The notes under the pieces: generated by a model
Database searches by the model: none
What the model saw: the letters and a program-made list of their open reading frames with translations, nothing else
Told to the model about the DNA's origin: nothing
Translations under genes and position numbers: made by a program
Shown here: piece after piece, positions 46,810-55,248 of the stretch
Position numbering within the stretch: position 1 is the stretch's first letter
Layout: each line of letters opens with the position of its first letter
NCBI RefSeq assembly: GCF_011308835.1
Contig: NZ_JAAOHY010000001.1
Span: forward strand, 62,001 to 126,000
Reading direction: 5' to 3'
DNA from: Paracoccus xiamenensis
GTDB lineage: Bacteria; Pseudomonadota; Alphaproteobacteria; Rhodobacterales; Rhodobacteraceae
DNA: 64,000 nt

Positions 46810-48075
46810 TCAACCCGCGATCAGCAGCCCCGCCAACGCCGATGCCGCCAGAACCGGCACAAGGCCCGCATGGAAACGCAGCATGGCCAGCCCCGCACCG
46901 GCGGCAATCAGCGCTGCGCGCCAATCCAGCGCGCCGGGATCGGGCAGGCGCAGCGCACCGACCGCGATGGTCTGGCCGCCGAACAGAACTTGTGCCCCGA
47001 ACCACAGCGCCAGCGTGCCGATCACGCCAACCACGGCGGCGGTAACACCTTCCAGCGCCGCCGCAAGCCGGGGGCGCCCGGCGATCCAGTCGATCGAGGG
47101 GGCAAGCGCGAAGATGAACAGAAACGAGGGCACGAAGGTCACCCAAAGACACAGCGCCGCGGCGATGGCCGCCATGGCCGTGCCGCCCTGCGCATCACCG
47201 GCCAGCCAGGCCACGAATTCGGTGACCAGTATCAACGGCCCGGGTGTGGTCTCTGCCAGCCCGAGCGCGTCGATCATCTGTCCAGTCGTCAGCCAGCCGA
47301 GGTCCTGCACCACTGTCTGCGTCATATAGGTCAGCACCGCATAGGCGCCGCCGAAGGTGACAATGGCCAGCTTGGCAAAGAACAGACCCAGCGCCGTCAG
47401 GAATTCTGATCCGGCCAGCCAGACCATCCCGACCGGCGCCAGCCAAACAGGGATGCCGGGCAGAAACAGCCAAAGGCCGGCGGTGGGGCTGCTGGCGGGC
47501 GTCAGCTCTGCCTTGGCGGCAAGGCACAAGGCACCCGTCGCGGCGGCGATCAGGATCACCAGTGGAAAGGCAATGCCGAACATCGCAATCGCCACGAAAG
47601 CCGCCAGTGCGATCAGCCGGTGCGCCGGACCCTTCAGTGCCCGGCGCGAGACGCGTAAAAGCGCCTCGATCACGATGATCAGCACGGCGGCCTTGATGCC
47701 CAGGAATGCCGCCTGCACCAGCGGCAGCTGCCCCCATGCAACATAGGCCGCAGCCAGCGCCGCGATCACCAGCGCACCGGGCAACACGAACAGCCCGCCC
47801 GCGATGAGCCCGCCAGGGAGCCCGCGCAGCCGCCAGCCGGCATAGGTCGCAAGCTGCATCGCCTCGGGTCCGGGCAGCAGCATGCACAGCGACAGCGCGC
47901 GCAGGTACTGACCTTCGCTCAGCCAGCTGCGTTTCTCGACCAGCTCGGAGTGCATCAAGGCGATCTGGGCCGCGGGGCCGCCGAAGGACAGCCAGCCTAT
48001 ACGCTGAAAAACAAGGAAAATATCGCGATAGCTGACCATGATCCGATCCGTCTGCCGGACCCGATTATCGGCCAT
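46810..48075 (-). CDS. chrA: Chromate transporter family protein ChrA
   Basis: Encodes 421 residues with about ten to twelve transmembrane helices in two homologous halves: FQRIGWLSFGGPAAQIALMH in the first, FFAKLAIVTFGGAYAVLTYM in the second, plus LLPGPEAMQLATYAGW and ETTPGPLILVTEFV. This is the long, two-domain CHR family that exports chromate. No chrB regulator lies beside it, so the natural substrate is uncertain. An ATG 36 bases downstream is an alternative start. Confidence 0.9.
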   Translation of the reverse strand: MADNRVRQTDRIMVSYRDIFLVFQRIGWLSFGGPAAQIALMHSELVEKRSWLSEGQYLRALSLCMLLPGPEAMQLATYAGWRLRGLPGGLIAGGLFVLPGALVIAALAAAYVAWGQLPLVQAAFLGIKAAVLIIVIEALLRVSRRALKGPAHRLIALAAFVAIAMFGIAFPLVILIAAATGALCLAAKAELTPASSPTAGLWLFLPGIPVWLAPVGMVWLAGSEFLTALGLFFAKLAIVTFGGAYAVLTYMTQTVVQDLGWLTTGQMIDALGLAETTPGPLILVTEFVAWLAGDAQGGTAMAAIAAALCLWVTFVPSFLFIFALAPSIDWIAGRPRLAAALEGVTAAVVGVIGTLALWFGAQVLFGGQTIAVGALRLPDPGALDWRAALIAAGAGLAMLRFHAGLVPVLAASALAGLLIAG

Positions 48076-48094
48076 ACATGTCAGCGATGTGAAG

Positions 48095-48420
48095 TTGGAA
48101 AGTGCAGGTTTCTGTTGCCAGGTACCTGCGAACCCCGCCTTACGCGGCTAGGCGCAAGGGCTTAGTTTCGGCGACCCGAACTGCTTACGCAGCCAGGGCC
48201 ATTGCCGGAGCACGGTTGTCGTTGGCAACTGTACGTTTTGCACCGATAACGGTGGTAGCTCACCGAGACAAAGCCATCCCCTTTACACGTTCGTCGATCC
48301 TGTTTCGGCCCCAGATCCCCCCAACGAAGGCGAATTTGGTGGAGCCGCCGGGTACCGCCCCCGGGTCCGATCCGCTTATTACGAGCGCGTTTATGCCCAT
48401 AGTCCGGGCGAACCCGAACA
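48095..48420 (-). ncRNA. ssrA: Circularly permuted two-piece tmRNA
   Basis: Read on the minus strand, an acceptor piece ends in CGGCTCCACCA (3' end near 48337). About 24 bases later, the coding piece begins GGGGCCGAAACAGGATCGAC at 48312. The acceptor stem pairs GGGGCCG with CGGCTCC. A T-arm-like stem CCGGG/CCCGG with a seven-base loop lies before the CCA. The tag frame is 48241-48185. This piece order is the permuted form known from alphaproteobacteria. The outer ends (48095, 48420) are estimates. No tRNA or rRNA gene was found elsewhere in the window. Confidence 0.93.
48185..48241 (-). other. tmRNA tag-peptide reading frame
   Basis: Within ssrA the frame reads AKRTVANDNRAPAMALAA followed by TAA (48187-48185). 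ANDN near the start and a small hydrophobic end (ALAA) fit alphaproteobacterial proteolysis tags recognised by ClpXP. The resume codon GCA is taken as 48241-48239 from homology to other tags. Confidence 0.88.
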
Positions 48421-48540
48421 TGGGGGAATATAGGGAAGGCATCCGGCGTCCGCAAGGGCCGGTAGCGGCGACGATAACGCACGAATATCCTGCCTATATC
48501 TCGCAGATTAATGATTTTGTTCACGAAATAGTCTGAATCA

Positions 48541-48711
48541 TTGGCTGATTCTTCCGTTTCCGAGGCGACGGGTCGGCGGGTGTGCTGTCAGTGTCAAGAG
48601 AAAAGATTCAATTTTAACATGTATTAAGTGTTGAACAATCAACCCTAGGAAGATTAACGGGACGCCTCAGCCTTCGGTTGATCTATGTTAATCTGACGTA
48701 TGGAATAAGAC
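48541..48711 (+). promoter_or_regulatory. AT-rich leader upstream of the RTX gene
   Basis: The 170 bases before the RTX gene are clearly richer in A and T than the flanks, with stretches such as TTCAATTTTAACATGTATT. No clear -35/-10 pair or Shine-Dalgarno is seen; TGGAATAAG is all that precedes the ATG. The composition suggests a regulated promoter or recently acquired DNA. Confidence 0.4.
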
Positions 48712-51700
48712 ATGGCCATCAAAAATGGTACCCCCGGTAATGACAACCTTATCGGCACAAAATCTTCAGACACAATTTCCGGCGGCGCAGGCAATGACAC
48801 GCTGCGAGCGGGGGAGCTAGGCAATGACGTGCTGTTGGGGGGGGACGGGAATGATAGCCTTTGGGCTACACATGGCGACGACTCGCTGGTCGGAGGTCTC
48901 GGCGACGACAGCCTCTTTGCGGGTCGGCACACCGATACATTGCATGGCAATGAAGGAAACGACTATGTGAATGGTGGGCCCGGTTCAGATGTAGTCAATG
49001 GTGATGATGGCAATGACACCCTGCTGGGTGACGCCCCGTTCTACGGACGCGGAGAGTTTCCCGGGAACGATTATATTGACGGCGGCGAAGGCGACGACAG
49101 TATAAATGGTCAGCAGCGTGACGATACGATCATCGGTGGCGCTGGCCAGGATACCCTTTTTGGCGGCATCGGGGCTGACTGGCTCAGAGGTGATAGCGGA
49201 AATGACAATCTTGAAGGGGCGCACGGTGATGACAGCCTTGACGGTGGCGCTGACGCGGATCTTATCACCGACGTTAGCGGCAAAGACCTAATCCTTGGCC
49301 GGGAAGGTGATGACACCATCTATGCCGGGGAAGGTGATGACTGGGTGCATGGCGGCACCGGAAACGACTTTATGCGCGGTGGCCTCGGCAATGACAGGGT
49401 CTTCGGTGCCGAGGGTGACGATACCCTGTGGGGGGACACGACACTTGCCCAAGGCGGCAAGGATTCCATTGAAGGTGGTGACGGCGACGACAGCATCGAT
49501 GGCGGTGCAGGGGATGACACGCTGTTCGGCCAGTCGGGGCGGGACACGATACGCGGCGGGGGCGGCGCGGACTATCTGGAAGGTGACAACCTCACCACGG
49601 CGGTAGGCATCGCCGAGAACGACACGCTGGACGGTGATGCCGGCAACGACACGCTGAAGGGCGGTGCGGGCGCTGATGACCTGTTGGGCGGCACCGGCAA
49701 TGATGTGCTCGAGGGTCAGATCGGCGACGACAACCTTCGGGGCAATGAAGGCGACGACACGCTGCATGGTCAGGAAGGTGATGACCGGCTGGACGGTGGC
49801 GCGGATAATGACGTCGTTATCGGCAATGAAGGCGATGACCGGCTGATCGGCGCGCTTGGCGATGACAAGCTTTATGGCGGCACGGGCGCTGACGTCATGG
49901 AGGGTGACGACCAAGCGACCTCTGAGACCGAAGGCGGCAATGACCACCTGCAAGGCGATGAGGGTGATGACAGCCTGGTCGGCGGGGTCGGCAGTGATAC
50001 TCTCGTTGGCGGCTCCGAAAACGATACCTTACATGGCGGCGATGGCGATGACCGGGTAGATGGCTTCACCGGCACAGACATCGTTCATGGTGATGGCGGC
50101 AACGATACGCTGTGGGGCCATGACGGCGATGACCGCCTCTTTGGTGGCGATGGGAACGACTATGTCGATGCCAGCGCGCAAGTGGATACGGCTGGCCCGG
50201 ATAGCGACTATGCCGAGGGCGGTGCCGGTAACGATTCCATGATGGGCGGGGTCGGCAATGACACCCTGAGAGGCGGAGCAGGCCGCGATACCGTCTATGG
50301 CGGCGCAGATAATGACCTTCTGGAAGGCGACACTCTCGCATCGGCAATCGCCGATGAAGAAAACGACACGCTTGATGGCGGCGCAGGCAGCGACACGCTG
50401 AAAGGTGGCGCGGGCGACGACGATCTGTTGGGCGGCACCGGCAATGATGTGCTCGAGGGTCAGATCGGAGACGACAACCTTCAGGGCAATGAAGGCGATG
50501 ATACGCTGCATGGTCAGGCTGGCAATGACCGGCTGGACGGTGGCGCGGATAACGACACTGTAATCGGCGATGAAGGCGATGACCGGCTGATCGGCGCGCT
50601 TGGCGATGACCATCTTTATGGCGGCACGGGTGCTGACGTCATGGAGGGCGACGATCAGGCGACCTCTGCGACTGAAGGCGGCAATGACCACCTGCAAGGC
50701 GATGAGGGCGACGACAGCCTGGTTGGCGGGGTCGGCAACGATACCCTCGTTGGCGGCACCGAGAACGATACTTTGCACGGTGGTGAAGGTATCGATTACC
50801 TTGATGGCGACACCGGCGCTGACAAAATCCATGGTGACGCTGGTGCCGATTTCCTTTGGGGCGATGACGGCGATGACAGCCTGTTCGGCGGTGATGGCAA
50901 CGACTATGTAGACGGGAGCGCACTTACCAGCGCGACGGCCCAAGATAACGACTATGCCGAGGGCGGTGCCGGCCACGACTTCATGATGGGTGGTATCGGT
51001 GCCGATACGCTGAAGGGTGGTGCCGATAACGACACCGTGATCGGTGGCGACGGGAGCGACCATCTAAGTGGCGAAGAAGGCGATGACACCCTGCTTGGCG
51101 CATTCGGTGACGATACGTTGGTCGGCGGAACTGGCAACGACCTTCTCAATGGTGGCGACGGTTCGGATGACCTGACCGGCGGCGAGGGCTTTGACACCTT
51201 CATCGCGGGTCATGGCGACGTCATCCATGACTTCAACCTCGCAAATGGTCAGAACTTCAGGGATGGCTTGCAGGGCAATAACGATTTCGTTGACCTGTCG
51301 GGCTATTACAACGAATCCAATCTGGCGATCATCAACGACGCGCGTGTTGCGGCCGGCCTGAAGCCTTATGGCAACCCGCTGAAGTGGATGCAGGCAGATC
51401 AGGCCGATGATGGCGTGCTGGATGACATCAGCACGGCCAATGGATTTGCTGAGGACTTCTCGATGAGGATCCTCAGCAAGGACGACGACGATATCGACGA
51501 CGACGATGACGACGATGACGATGACGACGTCGAAGCCACGGCCGGCAGTGATCTGACCACCGACAACACGGCAGTCGTCTGCTTCGGCAATGACGCACTG
51601 ATCCTGACTGCGCATGGTGAGGTTGCGGCGGGCGACCTGAAAACCGGCGATATGGTTGTTACCCGAGATGCCGGGCTTCAGGCTATTCGCTGGATCGGGA

Positions 51701-52188
51701 AACGAAGAATCGCTGAAAGGGTGCTGAACGACAATCCGAAGTTGCAGCCGATCCGCATCAGTGCCGGTGCGCTTGGTGAGGGTATCCCGGCAAGCGATCT
51801 GATCGTTTCGCCGCAGCACCGGGTGCTGCTGCGCTCGAAAATCGCGCAGAAGATGTTTGGTGCAATGGAAGTGCTTGTGGCCGCCAAGCAGCTTTTGCAG
51901 ATCAAGGGCGTGGACGTTGCCTCGGATCTGAACGAGGTCACATATGTCCACTTCCTGCTGGACGAGCACCATGTCGTCATTGCGAATGGTGCAGAGACCG
52001 AGTCGCTGTTTACTGGCGCAGAGACGCTGAAATCCGTCGGTCCTGCCGCGCAGGAGGAAATCTTTACGATCTTCCCGGAACTTCGCGAAGGCGCAGGTTC
52101 ACCGCCTGTCCGACCCATTGCTTCAGGACGGCGGGGCCGCAAGCTGGCGATTCGCCACATGCAGAAAAGCAGGGCTTTGGTGTGCTGA
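48712..52188 (+). CDS. RTX calcium-binding repeat protein with C-terminal Hint domain
   Basis: Encodes 1158 residues. Residues 1 to about 850 are RTX nonapeptides of the GGxGxDxLx type (for example GGAGNDTLRAG, GGTGNDVLEG), which bind calcium and fold outside the cell. Residues about 302-797 are two copies of a 248-residue unit. An Asp-rich tract (924-939) precedes a Hint_2-type domain (about 954-1110) with Cys957 in VVCFGNDALILT, IRWIGKRR, SPQHRVLL and HHVVIANGAETESLFTG. There is no Sec signal, so type I secretion is expected, but no exporter genes are adjacent. Hint domains can self-cleave; whether this one does is unknown. Confidence 0.9.
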   Translation: MAIKNGTPGNDNLIGTKSSDTISGGAGNDTLRAGELGNDVLLGGDGNDSLWATHGDDSLVGGLGDDSLFAGRHTDTLHGNEGNDYVNGGPGSDVVNGDDGNDTLLGDAPFYGRGEFPGNDYIDGGEGDDSINGQQRDDTIIGGAGQDTLFGGIGADWLRGDSGNDNLEGAHGDDSLDGGADADLITDVSGKDLILGREGDDTIYAGEGDDWVHGGTGNDFMRGGLGNDRVFGAEGDDTLWGDTTLAQGGKDSIEGGDGDDSIDGGAGDDTLFGQSGRDTIRGGGGADYLEGDNLTTAVGIAENDTLDGDAGNDTLKGGAGADDLLGGTGNDVLEGQIGDDNLRGNEGDDTLHGQEGDDRLDGGADNDVVIGNEGDDRLIGALGDDKLYGGTGADVMEGDDQATSETEGGNDHLQGDEGDDSLVGGVGSDTLVGGSENDTLHGGDGDDRVDGFTGTDIVHGDGGNDTLWGHDGDDRLFGGDGNDYVDASAQVDTAGPDSDYAEGGAGNDSMMGGVGNDTLRGGAGRDTVYGGADNDLLEGDTLASAIADEENDTLDGGAGSDTLKGGAGDDDLLGGTGNDVLEGQIGDDNLQGNEGDDTLHGQAGNDRLDGGADNDTVIGDEGDDRLIGALGDDHLYGGTGADVMEGDDQATSATEGGNDHLQGDEGDDSLVGGVGNDTLVGGTENDTLHGGEGIDYLDGDTGADKIHGDAGADFLWGDDGDDSLFGGDGNDYVDGSALTSATAQDNDYAEGGAGHDFMMGGIGADTLKGGADNDTVIGGDGSDHLSGEEGDDTLLGAFGDDTLVGGTGNDLLNGGDGSDDLTGGEGFDTFIAGHGDVIHDFNLANGQNFRDGLQGNNDFVDLSGYYNESNLAIINDARVAAGLKPYGNPLKWMQADQADDGVLDDISTANGFAEDFSMRILSKDDDDIDDDDDDDDDDDVEATAGSDLTTDNTAVVCFGNDALILTAHGEVAAGDLKTGDMVVTRDAGLQAIRWIGKRRIAERVLNDNPKLQPIRISAGALGEGIPASDLIVSPQHRVLLRSKIAQKMFGAMEVLVAAKQLLQIKGVDVASDLNEVTYVHFLLDEHHVVIANGAETESLFTGAETLKSVGPAAQEEIFTIFPELREGAGSPPVRPIASGRRGRKLAIRHMQKSRALVC
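49615..50358 (+). repeat. 744-bp internal repeat of RTX gene, copy 1
   Basis: First copy of a 744-base (248-residue) tandem unit, beginning at the ENDTLDG motif. It aligns in frame and without length change to copy 2; the LLGGTGNDVLEGQIGDDNL block at 49681 recurs at 50425. Confidence 0.85.
50359..51102 (+). repeat. 744-bp internal repeat of RTX gene, copy 2
   Basis: Second tandem copy, directly adjoining copy 1. The first half is nearly identical to copy 1, including EGDDQATS and GGNDHLQGDEGDDSLVGG, while the second half has drifted (for example SALTSATAQ against SAQVDTAGP). Confidence 0.85.
51481..51528 (+). repeat. GAC/GAT trinucleotide tract coding for poly-Asp
   Basis: Sixteen codons of which fifteen are GAC or GAT and one is ATC, giving DDDDI followed by eleven Asp. 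It links the RTX region to the Hint domain. Such a tract can change length by slippage in steps of one residue. Confidence 0.85.
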
Positions 52189-52194
52189 ACTGAA

Positions 52195-52230
52195 GAAGGC
52201 CGGGCAATCGCCCGGCCTTCTCGCTTTTTC
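52195..52230. terminator. Intrinsic terminator after the RTX gene
   Basis: Stem GAAGGCCGGGC (52195-52205) and GCCCGGCCTTC (52210-52220), loop AATC, then TCGCTTTTTC. It lies between the RTX gene and the convergent solute-binding gene. Confidence 0.85.
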
Positions 52231-52282
52231 TGTTCGGCCACGAAAATTCGCGGTAGGGCAAGACCGTTCACTGGTCTTTGGC

Positions 52283-53323
52283 TCAGAACCCCGCCTTGAT
52301 CTTTTCGAACTCGGCCAACTGTTTTTCACGCAGTTGCGGGTCGTTCGGGGTCTGGGCCAGAATCGGCGCGTCAACCGAACCGAGGCCGTCTTTCACTGCC
52401 TGCTCGTCCTTGATCGTTTCCATCCCGGCCTTGGTCGAATGGCCGTAGCCGATCGTGTCCAGCAGGCCCTTGGCCGCGCGCGGCTCCAACCAGGCGTTGA
52501 TGAAGTCATAGGCCTTTTCTTCGCTGCCGGGGCCGTCCTTCATGTTCACGAAGCCGCAGATGAAGGTCGAGGAACCCTCGGTCGGGGCGCGCTGGAAGCC
52601 GACGGGATAGTCGTCCTCTTGCAGGTAGACCACGCCGTCATTCCACGACCAGGCCACATCGACCTGACCCGAGGCCATCAGCTGCGCCTGATCCTGCGGA
52701 TCGGCCCAATAGGCGGCGACGTTCTGATGCGCCTGACGCAGCCAGTCGGCGGCGGCGGTGAATTGTTCGTCGGTCACCTCGGTCCAGTCGGTCACGCCGG
52801 TGGCCAGATAGGCAAGCGCCCAGACATCGTCCGAGCTGTCGGGCAGAGAGGTCCGGCCCTGATAGTCCGGGTCAACGAAAATGTTCAGGCTGGCCAGATC
52901 CTCGGCCGGGACCTTTTCGGTGTTATAGGCAACGGCGGTGGCGCCCCAGTCGGTCGGGATGAACCATACGCCGCCGTCATCGTGAAAGACCGCGGAATCG
53001 TTCAGCGCCGGGTCGAGATCGGCATAGGCCGGGATCTTCGAGATGTCCCAGGGCTCGATCAGGCCGGCGTCGCGGTATTTCGACACCATCTGGCTGCACG
53101 GGTGGACGACATCGGCCTTGAAACCCGAGGCGACCTTCTGGAAGGCCTCGTCATCATCGCCATAGAAGGCATAGGTCGGGCTGTCGCCATGCTTGTCGAC
53201 ATAGCCCTGAAAGATCGAGGGTTCCTCGAAACCCGCCCAGTCGAAGACCGTCAGTTCGGAATCGGCAGCGAATGCGGGGGAGGCGAGAACCGCGAGAATG
53301 GCGGTCGAGCGCAGGAAGGTCAT
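52283..53323 (-). CDS. Periplasmic solute-binding protein, polyamine type (orphan)
   Basis: Encodes 346 residues with a Sec signal peptide ending in SPAFA (about residue 19). Mature motifs include ELTVFDWAGFEEP, PCSQMVSKYRDAGLIEPWD and FIPTDWGATAVAYN, in line with PotD/PotF-type spermidine or putrescine receptors. I start at ATG 53323. No ABC permease or ATPase gene is nearby, so it works with components encoded elsewhere or has another role. It follows the SDR gene on the same strand. Confidence 0.85.
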   Translation of the reverse strand: MTFLRSTAILAVLASPAFAADSELTVFDWAGFEEPSIFQGYVDKHGDSPTYAFYGDDDEAFQKVASGFKADVVHPCSQMVSKYRDAGLIEPWDISKIPAYADLDPALNDSAVFHDDGGVWFIPTDWGATAVAYNTEKVPAEDLASLNIFVDPDYQGRTSLPDSSDDVWALAYLATGVTDWTEVTDEQFTAAADWLRQAHQNVAAYWADPQDQAQLMASGQVDVAWSWNDGVVYLQEDDYPVGFQRAPTEGSSTFICGFVNMKDGPGSEEKAYDFINAWLEPRAAKGLLDTIGYGHSTKAGMETIKDEQAVKDGLGSVDAPILAQTPNDPQLREKQLAEFEKIKAGF

Positions 53324-53426
53324 GTAACAATGGCCTTTCGGTTGAGGTTGCACCCCGACGCTAGCCGCCCGGCGAAAACCGCGCAAGCCGTTTGGCGACC
53401 CGGCGAAAGCGTGCGTGCAAAACTGG

Positions 53427-54170
53427 TCAGCGCATGCGCAGGGCGCCGTCGATGCGGATCACCTCGCCGTTCAGATAGGCGGATTCGATGATGGTGCCGA
53501 CGAGGCGCGCAAACTCGACCGGCTCGCCCAATCGCTTGGGATAGGTGACCTCGGCGGCAAGGCTGTCCTGCACATCCTGGGGCAAGCTGCGCAGCATCGG
53601 CGTGCCGAAAATGCCGGGCGCAATGGCCATGACCCGGATACCCGAACGCGCCAGATCGCGGGCGATGGGCAGGGTCATACCGGCAATCCCGGCCTTGGAT
53701 GCGGCATAGGCGGCCTGGCCGGCCTGCCCATCATATGCCGCGACCGAGGCGGTGTTGATGATGACGCCCTTATCCTCGCCCGGGTTCTTTGCCATCTCGA
53801 CGGCGGCAAGACGCAATACGTTGAAGCTGCCGATCAGGTTGATTTCAATGGTGCGGCGGAAACTGTCCAGCTTGTGCGGCCCGTCGCGGCCAACGGTCTT
53901 TTCGCCGGTGACGATGCCGGCGCAGTTCACGCAGGCGGTGATGCCTCCCATCGCCGCGCTGGCGGTTTCGATGGCGCGGGTGACGCTGGCTTCGTCCGTG
54001 ACGTCGGTTTCGGCGAAATGGGCACCGATTTCTTCGGCAAAGTTGCGGCCGCGCGGGTCGCGGTCAAGGATGGTGACCTGCGCACCCTGCTTGACCAGCC
54101 AGCTTGCCGTCGCAGCCCCCAGTCCAGATGCGCCGCCGGTGACCACGGCACGCGTTTCTGCAAGCTTCAT
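53427..54170 (-). CDS. SDR oxidoreductase, 3-hydroxyacyl-CoA dehydrogenase type II-like
   Basis: Encodes 247 residues of a classical short-chain dehydrogenase. TGGASGLGAATASWL is the cofactor loop, NCAGI follows, and YAASKAGIAG holds the catalytic Tyr and Lys, with Ser in NTASVAAYDG. The sequence resembles type II (HSD10-like) 3-hydroxyacyl-CoA dehydrogenases, which oxidise 2-methyl-3-hydroxybutyryl-CoA and related acyl-CoAs with NAD. The substrate assignment is tentative. Confidence 0.85.
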   Translation of the reverse strand: MKLAETRAVVTGGASGLGAATASWLVKQGAQVTILDRDPRGRNFAEEIGAHFAETDVTDEASVTRAIETASAAMGGITACVNCAGIVTGEKTVGRDGPHKLDSFRRTIEINLIGSFNVLRLAAVEMAKNPGEDKGVIINTASVAAYDGQAGQAAYAASKAGIAGMTLPIARDLARSGIRVMAIAPGIFGTPMLRSLPQDVQDSLAAEVTYPKRLGEPVEFARLVGTIIESAYLNGEVIRIDGALRMR

Positions 54171-54234
54171 CCTGTTATCTCTCCCTTAGCGCCGACGGAA
54201 TTATGCGGCGGATTGATCGTTCCGCAAGTGCTGG

Positions 54235-55248
54235 CTACCACCTGCCAGAGGACCCGCCGCCCGAGGAACTGCCGCCGCCGAAACCGCCGCTGCTGCCAGA
54301 GCTGCTTGACCGGCTGCTTCTGTCGCTGCGGTGCCGATCCCTGCGAGACCAGCCGTCACGACCGGAATAATGGGGCAAGGTGCTCAGGACCGCGCCGTCG
54401 GCGGCGTAAGTCACGGTTTGGTCATGGTCGACGCGCTGTTCGTTGGACCAACCGCATTTCGGGCACAGGGTCTTCACCGATGTCTGGGAAACGGACCAGC
54501 CGCCATCGTCCTTATCATCGCGCACCGGGCTTTCCATGGTCACCAGATCGCGGTTGCGACAGTCCGGGCATTTGCGCCAGCCCCTTGCCCCTCTGTTGCG
54601 GTTGCGGCTGAAGCTGCGCAGAAAGACTGCGCTGAACAGCATGAAAAACCCCGCTCCGACGATCAGCGGCATAAGGGTCCAGGGCTGCTGCCGTTCATTC
54701 GGCGCGGCAGTCCCGTCCCCGCTTTCAGAGGTCGCAGGGGACAGGCTGGCGGGTGGTGCGCCCGCCGCATGTTCGCGTGCGACACGCGATATCACCGCCA
54801 GCGTGCCATCACGCAGACCTGCCGAATAATCGTTGCGGCGGAAATGCGGCAGCATCTCGTTTTCGATGATCTGCCCGGCGATCTGGTTGTAGCCGTCGGC
54901 ATAGCCCTTGCCGAGCTCGATCCGGGTTTCACGGTCATCCTTCAACAACAGCACCATGAAGCCGTCGTTGCGCTGCGCATCGCCCACGCCCCAATGATTG
55001 AACAGCCGGGTTGCAAATGCCTCCAGCCCGTCGGTGCCGCCATATTCGGCGCGCTTGTTCATGGTGACGACCGTGCCCTCGACCCCGGTGTCATCATGCA
55101 GCGCGATCAGTGCCTGATCCAAGATGCGGGTGTCATCCGGGGTCAGCAGGCGGGCGAAATCGTTGACCGAGGTATAGTCGGGCGCAGGCAGATCCTGCGC
55201 CGCCAGCGGCAGCGCCAGAACCAACCAAAGAAGGACGGCGCGGATCAT
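54235..55248 (-). CDS. TPM domain membrane protein with zinc ribbon
   Basis: Encodes 337 residues: a signal peptide ([19 protein letters not shown]), a TPM domain (about 28-165, with [12 protein letters not shown] and [12 protein letters not shown]), a transmembrane helix (about 195-215), CPDC and CPKCGW pairs forming a possible zinc ribbon, and a Ser/Gly tail ending in GGGSSGRW. This is the YgcG/Psb32-like layout; TPM domains have been linked to phosphatase activity or photosystem repair in other organisms. It overlaps the ppk2 stop by four bases. Confidence 0.82.
   Translation of the reverse strand: MIRAVLLWLVLALPLAAQDLPAPDYTSVNDFARLLTPDDTRILDQALIALHDDTGVEGTVVTMNKRAEYGGTDGLEAFATRLFNHWGVGDAQRNDGFMVLLLKDDRETRIELGKGYADGYNQIAGQIIENEMLPHFRRNDYSAGLRDGTLAVISRVAREHAAGAPPASLSPATSESGDGTAAPNERQQPWTLMPLIVGAGFFMLFSAVFLRSFSRNRNRGARGWRKCPDCRNRDLVTMESPVRDDKDDGGWSVSQTSVKTLCPKCGWSNEQRVDHDQTVTYAADGAVLSTLPHYSGRDGWSRRDRHRSDRSSRSSSSGSSGGFGGGSSSGGGSSGRW

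Noticed and set aside
48095..48711. ssrA as an integration site of a mobile element carrying the RTX gene
   Set aside because: No integrase, no direct-repeat copy of the tmRNA end, and the RTX gene lies on the upstream side of ssrA. Only the AT-rich leader is odd.
48712..51200. Regularly repeated DNA in the RTX gene as a possible CRISPR or satellite array
   Set aside because: The repeats keep the reading frame, code for GGxGxD nonapeptides, and have no fixed repeat-spacer structure.
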